A stretch of DNA of 64,000 nt from Halioxenophilus sp033283405. Its GTDB lineage: Bacteria; Pseudomonadota; Gammaproteobacteria; Pseudomonadales; Cellvibrionaceae. Numbering within the stretch: position 1 is the stretch's first letter; each line of letters begins with the position of its first letter. Location of the stretch: contig NZ_JAWMQR010000003.1 in the NCBI RefSeq assembly GCF_033283405.1, forward strand, positions 62,001-126,000. The letters are read 5' to 3'. Position numbers and translations under genes: made by a program. Below the pieces are notes generated by a model. The model made no database searches. It was given only the letters and a program-made list of their open reading frames with translations, and was not told the DNA's origin. Shown here in pieces: positions 46,197 to 53,993 of this stretch.

Positions 46197-47657
46197 CTAC
46201 AACTTAATACAGACATTGCGAGTTTCGGTGTAAAACTCCAGTGAGTGCACACCGCCTTCGCGACCAATACCGGACTGCTTAGAACCGCCAAAGGGGGTGC
46301 GTAGATCCCGCAAAAACCAGCTGTTAATCCAGGTGATACCCACCTCAACCTGCTCGGCTAAACGGTGGGCGCGTGATAAATTTGTGGTCCAAATGGTGGT
46401 GGCCAAACCGTAGTTGGTATTGTTGGCCAGCGCGACCACTTCAGATTCGGAATCAAACGGCCGTATATGACAACAGGGGCCGAAGATCTCTTCGGTGCAA
46501 ACTGCCGCATCGTCGGCAAGGCCGGTCCAAATGGTGGGCTGTACCCAATTACCCTCAGCCAGCTCTGGTGGCATATCGGGAATGCCGCCACCGGTCACCA
46601 CGGTGGCACCTTCCTGCTCCGCTTTTTTGTAGTAGGAGAGCACCTTCTGTTGGTGCTCGCGACTAATCAATGGGCCAAAATTGGTGGCGTGATCCAGGGG
46701 CGAGCCGTACTTCACCGCTTCGGCTTTAGCTTTTAATGCCGATACGAATTTGTCGAATATGGGCCTCTCAACGTAGAGCCGCTCGGTACCCAAACAGACC
46801 TGCCCGGTGTTTAAGAAAGCACTGCGGAAGATCCCGTCAACGGCCTTGTCAAAATCGCAGTCGGCAAAAATAATCCCCGCATTTTTGCCACCCATCTCGA
46901 AGGAGACATCCCGCGTCCCTTCAGCGGCGGCTTTCATAATCGCGGTACCGGTACGGGTTTCGCCGGTAAAGGTAATGGCATCCACCTCCGGGTGCTCAGT
47001 AACGAAGGCGCCGGCGGAGTCGGGGCCAAAACCATTGACCACGTTATAAACACCGGCCGGCACACCCACTTTATTCATCACCTCACCCAACAGCGCCGCT
47101 GTTAATGGTGTCTCTTCCGAGGGTTTAACCACCACCGTATTGCCACAAGCGAGGGCGGGGCCAACCTTCCAGGTCATCAACATAAAGGGGGCATTCCAGG
47201 GCGAGATAACGCCAATCACCCCTTTCGGTACTCGCAGCGAATAGTTGAGCGCGCCCAGGCCATCCGGCGTTGCCATACGGAATGATTCGGAGGCTACATT
47301 TTTAATGACGTCGGCAAATATTTTAAAATTGGCGGCACCACGGGGAATAAACACATGCTTCATGACGTGCTCTGGCTGGCCGGTATCGGCCATCTCTGCC
47401 TCAACAAAATCATCAAAACGTCGCGTGATCTCGTCGGCAACCTCGTACAACATGGCCACACGCTGATCGGCCGACAACTGCCCCCACTCCCCTTTCAATG
47501 CCGCCCGAGCGGCCGCCACAGCCTGGTCGACATCGCTGCGATCCGCTTCGGCAATGGTGGCAATGACTTGGTTATTGATCGGTGAACGCTTGTCGAAGGT
47601 TCTGCCGGATTGGGATGGCTGAAAGCAACCCGCTATGAAATTATTTACTTCTCGCAT
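46197..47657 (-). CDS. dmpC: 2-Hydroxymuconic semialdehyde dehydrogenase
   Basis: A 486-residue aldehyde dehydrogenase. The catalytic cysteine is in NTGQVCLGTERLYV and the general-base glutamate in SFEMGGKNAGI; the NAD loop GVISPWNAPFML and the FTGETRTG segment are present. These match XylG/DmpC, which oxidises the catechol ring-cleavage product to 4-oxalocrotonate. It starts a second transcription block: a 214-base gap separates it from the phenol hydroxylase genes and holds an LysR-type operator array. AAAGG lies 9 bases before the ATG. Confidence 0.95.
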   Translation of the reverse strand: MREVNNFIAGCFQPSQSGRTFDKRSPINNQVIATIAEADRSDVDQAVAAARAALKGEWGQLSADQRVAMLYEVADEITRRFDDFVEAEMADTGQPEHVMKHVFIPRGAANFKIFADVIKNVASESFRMATPDGLGALNYSLRVPKGVIGVISPWNAPFMLMTWKVGPALACGNTVVVKPSEETPLTAALLGEVMNKVGVPAGVYNVVNGFGPDSAGAFVTEHPEVDAITFTGETRTGTAIMKAAAEGTRDVSFEMGGKNAGIIFADCDFDKAVDGIFRSAFLNTGQVCLGTERLYVERPIFDKFVSALKAKAEAVKYGSPLDHATNFGPLISREHQQKVLSYYKKAEQEGATVVTGGGIPDMPPELAEGNWVQPTIWTGLADDAAVCTEEIFGPCCHIRPFDSESEVVALANNTNYGLATTIWTTNLSRAHRLAEQVEVGITWINSWFLRDLRTPFGGSKQSGIGREGGVHSLEFYTETRNVCIKL

Positions 47658-47755
47658 TTGCTACGACCTTTATTATTTTGTCGTTTCAGATAGCACGCCG
47701 AAACGGCTGTAGACAGAGATAATGGCTGATGGGATTAGCTTAATTAACCAATCGA

Positions 47756-47802
47756 ATACCATCTAATACTATTTTTTCGCCTTCCTCATACCTTTATAGT
47801 AA
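47756..47802. promoter_or_regulatory. LysR operator array B upstream of the lower meta-pathway operon
   Basis: ATAC occurs at 47756, 47766 and 47788; the last continues as ATAC-CTTTATA-GTAA, one base from the ATAC-N7-GTAT dyad. Array A at 39676 has ATACCTTTAGAGTATTC at the matching place. The 22-base step between the second and third ATAC is the same in both. A CATTAT -10-like element on the minus strand (47719-47724) lies downstream, ahead of dmpC. Confidence 0.65.
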
Positions 47803-47871
47803 TCAGAAACTGTAGTGCACAACCGACAGACCAGCAGGCATACACCTCCGCTCTTATGGCCAGACGCTCAA

Positions 47872-48933
47872 TCAAATTCGTTTAAACAACGCCGATCTTG
47901 ACTGCTCTTCGGCACCATCGGCGGCAGTAACAAACCGCTCCATATGAATATCGCGCTCAAACAGCCTGCCTTGCATCAGGCTGGTGATGGCGGCGTCGAT
48001 CATGGGAGGGGGGCCGCACAAATAGGCTTTATGTTCACTAAACCGATTGTTGAAATGAGCCATGGCCGCTTCGTGAACAAAACCGGCAAACCCGGCCCAG
48101 TTATCCTCCGGTAGCGGTGCATTCAGGGCCGGCACATAACAGAAATTACTGTGTTTTTTGGCCAGTGATTCAAACAATTCCCGGTTGTAGAGCTCAGCCA
48201 GATTGCGAGCCCCCTGAAACAGGGTTATCTGTCGCTCACAGCCCTCTTCTAACAGATCTAAAATCATCGATTGCGGGCTCGACAAACCGGAACCACCAGC
48301 GATAAAGATAAGATCTTTTGGATCGGACTTGCGCACAAAGAATTGGCCGTAAGGGCCGGAGATCTGTAGTTGCTTACCCACCTGCAACTGCTGGTGCAGC
48401 CAACTGGTACCAGCCCCGTCCGGAACCAACCTCACGTGCAGCTCCAAGCGGGTGGGTTGGGATGGCGAGTTGGCGATAGAAAATGCCCGCGTTCCCTCGA
48501 CACCAGGAATCGTGAGGTTGACGTATTGGCCAGCTTGAAATTGCATCGGACGATCCAGTTCGAAGACCAAACCTTTAATCGTGGGTGACAATTGATCTAT
48601 AGCAATGGTGGTGGCGGTATAGTCTTCAACCGGGTAACCACAAAAATCGGGGTCGACATCGATATCCGCTTCAATCACCATGTCCGTTTCGGGCTTGGCA
48701 CAGCAGGCCAGCAACTTGCCTTCATCGCGCTCCATATCCATCAGTGCGAAGGGTGATGCCTCGCCAACATCTGCCTCGCCTTCCAACACCTGAATTTTGC
48801 AGGTGGCACAGGTGCCGTGCCCGCAGGCAAATGGCAACCACACCCCCTGGCGCAAGGCCGCGTCGAGAATGGTCTGCCCCTCTTCCACAGTAATCACATC
48901 ACCGGTGGGCTCGATAGTAACTTCGTAGCTCAT
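47872..48933 (-). CDS. dmpP: Phenol hydroxylase reductase component P5
   Basis: A 353-residue reductase. The N-terminal plant-type 2Fe-2S domain has CGHGTCATC near residue 37 and a fourth cysteine in LACC. The FAD domain has RAFSIANS near residue 170 and the NAD(P) domain has GGSGLSSPQSMI near residue 215. It passes electrons from NADH through FAD and 2Fe-2S to the diiron oxygenase P3. It is the last of the phenol hydroxylase genes, 11 bases after P4. Confidence 0.96.
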   Translation of the reverse strand: MSYEVTIEPTGDVITVEEGQTILDAALRQGVWLPFACGHGTCATCKIQVLEGEADVGEASPFALMDMERDEGKLLACCAKPETDMVIEADIDVDPDFCGYPVEDYTATTIAIDQLSPTIKGLVFELDRPMQFQAGQYVNLTIPGVEGTRAFSIANSPSQPTRLELHVRLVPDGAGTSWLHQQLQVGKQLQISGPYGQFFVRKSDPKDLIFIAGGSGLSSPQSMILDLLEEGCERQITLFQGARNLAELYNRELFESLAKKHSNFCYVPALNAPLPEDNWAGFAGFVHEAAMAHFNNRFSEHKAYLCGPPPMIDAAITSLMQGRLFERDIHMERFVTAADGAEEQSRSALFKRI

Positions 48934-48944
48934 GATCCTACCTG

Positions 48945-49307
48945 CTATATGCCAGCGGCACTAATGCCGGTTAATTCAGGAGTCTGTATACGCAGAAAAG
49001 ACTTGTGGGTAATCCCCTGGTCGACTAACGTGCATTCCAGTTGCGGGGTAAACGGCTCACCGTTTAACAGCCAATGAACCTTCTGCCAATCAATGGCAGT
49101 CCACTCTGGGTGCTGATTAAATGCGTTGGGCATCACTTCATCGCGCAACGATCGAAAAGATATTGCTGGCGATACCATCAGTGTAAAGGGTGCAGCAAAC
49201 AGCAGGTGTTTGTCCCAATTGACATAGACCAGCTGATTACCATGGAAATTTTCCTGCCGATCTTTAGCAGGGTATTTATAATCTTCGTAATAGGCTTTAA
49301 CAGACAC
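48945..49307 (-). CDS. dmpO: Phenol hydroxylase component P4
   Basis: A 120-residue subunit beginning MSVKAYYEDYKYPAKDRQENF, as in DmpO/PhhO, the small gamma-type subunit of the (alpha-beta-gamma)2 hydroxylase. It has no cofactor-binding motif. The gap before it (49308-49427, 120 bases) is larger than others in the run and holds no gene that I can see. Confidence 0.92.
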   Translation of the reverse strand: MSVKAYYEDYKYPAKDRQENFHGNQLVYVNWDKHLLFAAPFTLMVSPAISFRSLRDEVMPNAFNQHPEWTAIDWQKVHWLLNGEPFTPQLECTLVDQGITHKSFLRIQTPELTGISAAGI

Positions 49308-49427
49308 GTCGGCCTCCTTATCATTATTATTTATTTGTTATCTTTCTCCGGCCCGGCATTAATGTTAAACACCAGGCCGCTGAGCAGATAAACAACACAT
49401 TGCCAGAGTGAAAATCAGCGATTTTAT

Positions 49428-50930
49428 CTAGGCAACGCCCTTCCACTTCTTCCAGCGCTGCTCATCCGGCGAATTGACCATATCGAGGTTGTCCTCGCCC
49501 AAACTGAAGCGGTAGTACTCGGATAGGATCTCCTCCAGCCCAGGTCCGCCACAATTGCCTTGATATATTTGGTGAACCGGCAACCAGGATTGCACGTATT
49601 TCTCTGGCTCATCCTCAAAGATGTGCTGACAACCATCGGAACAGAAGTGGTAGTGATCACCTTCATACTCACTGCTTCTATGGCTGGTTAAGCTGGGATC
49701 ATCCATATCGGTAAACAGCAACGGAATTTGACACGTGGTGCAGAGCATTGGCAGCGTGCCGTTGTAGAAGCGCTTGCCCTCTTGCTCCAGTTTGCGTGCG
49801 TACTCGTATCGAGGGCGGTAGTACTTATCAAAAGTATTCGGGTATTTTTCACTCAACCAATCGAGCTCATCGTCGGTAGGGATCCAGGTATGAAAACCTG
49901 CAACTTGGCCATAGGTATAAAAAGTCCACCAGGCCTGGTGTGACACATGCTCCTTTTCACGCTTGATCAGCTCCGCATACTCCGGCATTTTAATTCCGTA
50001 GCGAGCCAGATCTTTAAACAGTGAGCCACCCGCCTCTTCAAAATAGGTTTCCCATGCCTCCTGCCAACTCATAACCTTATTGGGTAGCATGTAATCCATC
50101 ATCATGGCAACGATAGTGAGCAGTCGACTGCCCCGCCAAAACCACTTATCGATCCATTTCTGGATAATCGGCAGGTTATCTTCGTGCTGCTCAAGCAGGA
50201 ATTTGATTACCTCCAAGCCCAGCGTCATATGCCTGGCCTCATCGGACTGCGCCGAAAAGCCAAAGGTAACCGTCGCCATATCCCCGTTGTAGGCCGCACC
50301 CGACATAAACGGCACGAATAGAAGGTTGGTTAGCACATATTCAAAACTGAAGCTGATCGCCACCAGAAATTCGAAGGGGCCGGCACTGCGCGCATCGTTG
50401 AAAAAAGACTTGGGAACAGAGAGGTACCACACCTTATCCTGCATGTGCGTCCACTCTTTGAAGCCATCAAAAAACTTGTTGTAATGGCTCATGGCGTGCA
50501 CCTGAGTTTGCACATGGCGCAACTCATCAATCGACTGCATCTGGCAGGCGACGCGAGCGCCGACACCACCATACTGTCGACCCAGGTGAGCAAAGCCCTG
50601 ATACGCCTGATACTCCTGAGGGGTAATACCCGTTAGAAACAACTTGATGGCATTAACATAACGGGGATCAGAGACATTTAAATGGCCGTTATTTTGTGCA
50701 AACACGTCAAAGATGGCGTAGAGCTTTTTTTCCTTTTCAGCCTGGTACTTCCAGTAGGCATCCATGGTCAAACGAAACGGATCTTCCCATTTGGACCAAT
50801 CGGTAATTTTTATTCCCTCAAACTCTTCCAAGGGGAAAGCCGCTTTGCGGTCTGTGTAAGAGAACTCCCAGTCAAGATCCCGAGTCAGCAGCCGGTATTT
50901 ATCTTTTATATTTAATTTTTTATTAGTCAT
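49428..50930 (-). CDS. dmpN: Phenol hydroxylase diiron oxygenase component P3 (alpha)
   Basis: A 500-residue catalytic subunit of the bacterial multicomponent monooxygenase family. Two carboxylate-bridge motifs, DELRHVQ near residue 135 and SDEARHM near residue 230, supply diiron ligands. A C-terminal zinc-type pair of cysteine knuckles (CTTC and CSDGC, near residues 395-430) matches that of phenol hydroxylase alpha subunits. It inserts one oxygen atom into phenol to give catechol. It starts 11 bases after the P2 gene. Confidence 0.96.
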   Translation of the reverse strand: MTNKKLNIKDKYRLLTRDLDWEFSYTDRKAAFPLEEFEGIKITDWSKWEDPFRLTMDAYWKYQAEKEKKLYAIFDVFAQNNGHLNVSDPRYVNAIKLFLTGITPQEYQAYQGFAHLGRQYGGVGARVACQMQSIDELRHVQTQVHAMSHYNKFFDGFKEWTHMQDKVWYLSVPKSFFNDARSAGPFEFLVAISFSFEYVLTNLLFVPFMSGAAYNGDMATVTFGFSAQSDEARHMTLGLEVIKFLLEQHEDNLPIIQKWIDKWFWRGSRLLTIVAMMMDYMLPNKVMSWQEAWETYFEEAGGSLFKDLARYGIKMPEYAELIKREKEHVSHQAWWTFYTYGQVAGFHTWIPTDDELDWLSEKYPNTFDKYYRPRYEYARKLEQEGKRFYNGTLPMLCTTCQIPLLFTDMDDPSLTSHRSSEYEGDHYHFCSDGCQHIFEDEPEKYVQSWLPVHQIYQGNCGGPGLEEILSEYYRFSLGEDNLDMVNSPDEQRWKKWKGVA

Positions 50931-50941
50931 CGTGCATTCCC

Positions 50942-51211
50942 CTAGTAATTCCAGGTTAAACTTAACTGTTCGTCATCTTCGTCGACGTTGCCGCCCAGAG
51001 TGACTAAATTAATATGTAACTCTTGGATATCCCAGCTTCGTCCGATTTTCTCCTCAACACTCTCACGCTTAATGACCAGTGAGTTCTCATTTTCAATACG
51101 GATCATGGCTGGTTGATGGATAATATTGACGTCGCCATTATCCTGCTCTATCGCCTCTACGATAAATCGAGAGTCATCGTTGTCTTGCAACACTAAATAG
51201 ACCTTAGACAT
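50942..51211 (-). CDS. dmpM: Phenol hydroxylase coupling/effector component P2
   Basis: An 89-residue cofactor-free protein of the MmoB/DmpM effector family. The opening SKVYLVLQDNDDSRFIVEAI and the later VEEKIGRSWDIQELHINL are the conserved core. It binds the hydroxylase and regulates substrate and electron entry. It lies between P1 and P3, separated by 9 and 11 bases. Confidence 0.94.
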   Translation of the reverse strand: MSKVYLVLQDNDDSRFIVEAIEQDNGDVNIIHQPAMIRIENENSLVIKRESVEEKIGRSWDIQELHINLVTLGGNVDEDDEQLSLTWNY

Positions 51212-51220
51212 AGCCCCCTC

Positions 51221-52204
51221 CTAGCAAAGCCCCAGTTTAGTTAGTCGTTTATCCAGCTCAGCCAGGCAAAGGTTTAGCCCTTCACTACCCAGAATACTGT
51301 CAGCGATCGGTTGATAGGCTTCGGCCACTTTTGATCGCCAGAGCTCTGTCCAACTACGCAATAGTTGTGCGTTGCCATCCGATTCAGCCAGAGTAACTTT
51401 AACGACTGCGTCGACCCAGCGGTTGGAATCTTTTTCCCACTCGCGCATAAACTCGGTGAGCATACCAATGTCTTGCCCCCCCTGAGCCACCAACTGCTGA
51501 TCAAATTGTCGATAGAAAAGCTCGGCGGCCAAGCCGTCCATCACCACGTTTTGCGCAATGAACAGTTCAAACCAATCTTTTACCACCAGCGTCGACTCAC
51601 ACAGCGCCCTTAAACCTTGCCACATTGGATCTTCCATCCAGGCCTGCTTAGCCTCAGCCAATGCCGAACCGGTATTGCCATCCAGCAGCAGGCCAATACG
51701 GGACAGATACTGCGCCATACCTAATCTATCCATACCGTTATAGAGAAAGGCCTGGGTTAATGTCGTACCGAAACCGTAGGCGCAACCAAACATATTATTT
51801 AGGTTGGCGGTGTGCTCCACGTGGCGCAGTGGTACCAAATACTTAATAACCCGGGACTTGATATCGTCCGTTAACAGCTCGGCCAAATTTCGCTTATCAA
51901 AAAAGCTATAATTGCCTTCAGCTATCTCCTGCATTTTTGCCCGCTGCTGAACATAGGCGCCATAGTAGTATTGGCGGGGATCTTTTAAGTCGTACCAATC
52001 GCGCATCACTATTTGCGTACGACTGGCATCCACCATTTCATGATCATGATCCCAGAGCGGACGATAGTGTTCATTGCCTTCTGGCTGAATATCATAGGTC
52101 GCTTCCTGATAACGGGTTGCCGCCTTTTCGCCAAAGCGTCTGCTGATATTGGCGAATGTCGCGCGCACCGGTTCTATCGAAGCCGTTTTAATTTCGATGG
52201 ACAT
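51221..52204 (-). CDS. dmpL: Phenol hydroxylase component P1 (beta)
   Basis: A 327-residue beta subunit, structurally related to P3 but without the iron-binding set. The stretch YDIQPEGNEHYRPLWD near residue 38 and DWYDLKDPRQYYYGAYV near residue 70 are typical of DmpL/TouE/PhhL. It builds the hydroxylase scaffold with P3 and P4. It is 59 bases downstream of P0. Confidence 0.94.
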   Translation of the reverse strand: MSIEIKTASIEPVRATFANISRRFGEKAATRYQEATYDIQPEGNEHYRPLWDHDHEMVDASRTQIVMRDWYDLKDPRQYYYGAYVQQRAKMQEIAEGNYSFFDKRNLAELLTDDIKSRVIKYLVPLRHVEHTANLNNMFGCAYGFGTTLTQAFLYNGMDRLGMAQYLSRIGLLLDGNTGSALAEAKQAWMEDPMWQGLRALCESTLVVKDWFELFIAQNVVMDGLAAELFYRQFDQQLVAQGGQDIGMLTEFMREWEKDSNRWVDAVVKVTLAESDGNAQLLRSWTELWRSKVAEAYQPIADSILGSEGLNLCLAELDKRLTKLGLC

Positions 52205-52263
52205 AGTGAGCCCTCTATTTTGTTATCTTTATCTATTTGCAATCGGGTAGTGATGTGTGTCGG

Positions 52264-52512
52264 TTAATCTGGCACAAGGTCACCAAAGCGCCACCGGTTT
52301 TCTGCCGCCTTAATCTCTACCACTTCGCGCTCAGACAACATCTGCACATTGTTTTTTTGGCAGAATTCAGCGAACGCGACCGAGGGTAGAATTAACTCGG
52401 CGTAGAGCGAAGGATCACCTATAGCAAAGTTGAACTCTACAAAGCGGCTGCTTCTGTGTGTGACGTGCACATATTTAGTCATATTGTCGGTTGGTAGCTG
52501 ATCGATAGGCAT
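52264..52512 (-). CDS. dmpK: Phenol hydroxylase assembly component P0
   Basis: An 82-residue protein of the DmpK/PhhK type, with FVEFNFAIGDPSLYAELILP and RWRFGDLVPD segments. DmpK is needed to assemble active phenol hydroxylase, probably by helping iron loading into P3, but not for catalysis. AGGGGA lies 6 bases before the ATG at 52512. It follows the catechol dioxygenase gene, whereas in the classical dmp operon it comes first. Confidence 0.88.
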   Translation of the reverse strand: MPIDQLPTDNMTKYVHVTHRSSRFVEFNFAIGDPSLYAELILPSVAFAEFCQKNNVQMLSEREVVEIKAAENRWRFGDLVPD

Positions 52513-52600
52513 AGGTATCCCCTGACGCTCTCCAATTAAGTGAACGCTCTAGCTGACCAGTAAAACTTTCTGGCCCGCAGAGCTCTACAAAACCAGCTGA

Positions 52601-53530
52601 TTAGCTAACCACGGTTAGGAAAGTCTCATGTAACTTCCGCTGCGGGTAATCCAGCCCCTGACCAAAATTCTCTGCCGTCCAGGTGATGGGCTCATAATCG
52701 GGATAGGGTTGATAACCACCCATAAAGGTCTCGAAGCGGTTGCCGGAGGGATCCCAGGCGTAGATTGTGCAACCACGGGTAATGCCATGTCGGGTGGGAC
52801 CGATATCGACAGCGACTTCATTCATCGACATGATGTCCCCCGCGCGTAGCACCTGTTCCCAGGTTTCCATCAAGAAAGAACAGTGGTGCAACTTACCTGG
52901 TTCTGGGTATTCAACAAACGCGATGTCGTGGACTTTATGCGAACAGGAGAGCCAGATAGCCATCTCTGTAGAGCCATCCTCACCCAGCACCCGCTCCACC
53001 AGATAGAAGCCAAGCACCTCTGTGAAGATCTTTTTGACCTGATCGATATTGGGGCCATAGAGGAGTGCATGATCAAAGCGTACTGGCGAGATACCTTTCT
53101 CTGAATCAGCACACCAGGGGCCAGGATTGGTTAACGACATACCATTACCAACCGAGGTCTTGGTTGCGAATAGCTCAAGCTCATGACCAGAAGGCAAGGT
53201 GAAACGGACCCGCTCACCGGTTTCAAGTAGGTCACCAGCAGGAATACGTCGGGTCTCAATACCGTAATCGTTTAAATCTTTCTCCAGAGTGTTAAGCGCA
53301 TCTTCGTTTTGGACTTTGAAGCCGATAAAATCGATGCCCGCCTGATCACTCTCGCGGATAATGTAGCTATTGTGATCCCGCTCGTCCCAGCACTTAAAGT
53401 AGACACGGCCCTGATCATCGCGACCGGTCTCCACCAGACCCATAACATCACGGTAAAATTTAACGGACTCCTCCAGGTTAAGAACCCGGACTTGAGCGTG
53501 GCCTGGACGTAAAACACCAGTCATAGCCAT
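52601..53530 (-). CDS. dmpB: Catechol 2,3-dioxygenase
   Basis: A 309-residue extradiol dioxygenase of the two-domain vicinal oxygen chelate family. The iron ligands lie in RFDHALLYG (His), KLHHCSFLME (His) and NRFETFMGG (Glu). It opens catechol between C2 and C3 to 2-hydroxymuconic semialdehyde. The ATG at 53530 has AAGGAGA 6 bases upstream; the frame continues to 53602 without support. It is the first gene behind the sigma54-type promoter, ahead of P0-P5, which is an unusual order. Confidence 0.96.
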   Translation of the reverse strand: MAMTGVLRPGHAQVRVLNLEESVKFYRDVMGLVETGRDDQGRVYFKCWDERDHNSYIIRESDQAGIDFIGFKVQNEDALNTLEKDLNDYGIETRRIPAGDLLETGERVRFTLPSGHELELFATKTSVGNGMSLTNPGPWCADSEKGISPVRFDHALLYGPNIDQVKKIFTEVLGFYLVERVLGEDGSTEMAIWLSCSHKVHDIAFVEYPEPGKLHHCSFLMETWEQVLRAGDIMSMNEVAVDIGPTRHGITRGCTIYAWDPSGNRFETFMGGYQPYPDYEPITWTAENFGQGLDYPQRKLHETFLTVVS

Positions 53531-53602
53531 ATTGAATCTCCTTTGATTATTTTTTTTATGTACATTGTTATCCGGCAGAGCAGCCGGGCTTACCTTAAAC
53601 AA

Positions 53603-53619
53603 GGCAAAGGCGAGACCAA
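53603..53619 (-). promoter_or_regulatory. Candidate sigma54 (-24/-12) promoter for dmpB-KLMNOP
   Basis: On the minus strand TTGGTCTCGCCTTTGCC has GG and GC ten bases apart with TTGC at -12, fitting the sigma54 pattern TGGCAC-N5-TTGC with a weak -24 side. It predicts a start near 53592, about 60 bases before dmpB. The leader would hold a CCGGC/GCCGG hairpin (53572-53587). An activator of the NtrC/DmpR class is encoded just upstream. Confidence 0.6.
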
Positions 53620-53790
53620 CATTTATAATTCGTTGTATTTATTGATATTTTTTATTTTCTGTTGTTTTTCCCCACTATTTATTTTACATATTTGTAAAGT
53701 CAAAAATGGTGAATGTACAAAGTTGTAAATAACATTGGTCACTAATAATTTACGACCCGATAATTTATTTACGTGAACATCTAGAATCAC

Positions 53791-53806
53791 TTCGACCAAA
53801 GTCGAA
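53791..53806. promoter_or_regulatory. Palindromic activator site (candidate DmpR-type UAS)
   Basis: TTCGAC-CAAA-GTCGAA is a perfect 6-4-6 inverted repeat, about 200 bases upstream of the predicted sigma54 start. The form resembles XylR/DmpR upstream activating sites, which are 16-base inverted repeats. An AT-rich stretch (53620-53700) lies between it and the promoter, where DNA bending would be expected. Confidence 0.5.
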
Positions 53807-53830
53807 CAGACAGAAAATCATCGGAAATAA

Positions 53831-53848
53831 AAAGGGAAAGGGAAAGGG
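53831..53848. repeat. AAAGGG triplet repeat
   Basis: Three tandem copies of AAAGGG lie between the palindrome and the end of the regulator gene. The rest of the 53531-53993 gap holds AT-rich DNA and a GCAACC/GGTTGC hairpin at 53909-53926. Confidence 0.7.
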
Positions 53849-53993
53849 AAAATATTAAGAAACGGAAAAACGAGCAACACCTAAGAAACACACACCAATT
53901 AATTCACGGCAACCACCTCTGGTTGCAATCGTTATCAGGCAGTCATTTGCACACGGGTAAATCTATAGCCTCGACTTTTTCAACCATGACCTG

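Noticed and set aside
53690..53720. TTTGTA...TACAAA inverted repeat near the sigma54 promoter
   Set aside because: Eighteen-base separation in AT-rich DNA; likely by chance and weaker than the palindrome at 53791.
53543..53728. A 61-residue hydrophobic open frame upstream of dmpB
   Set aside because: It lies within the AT-rich control region with no ribosome-binding site, opposite the expected transcript.
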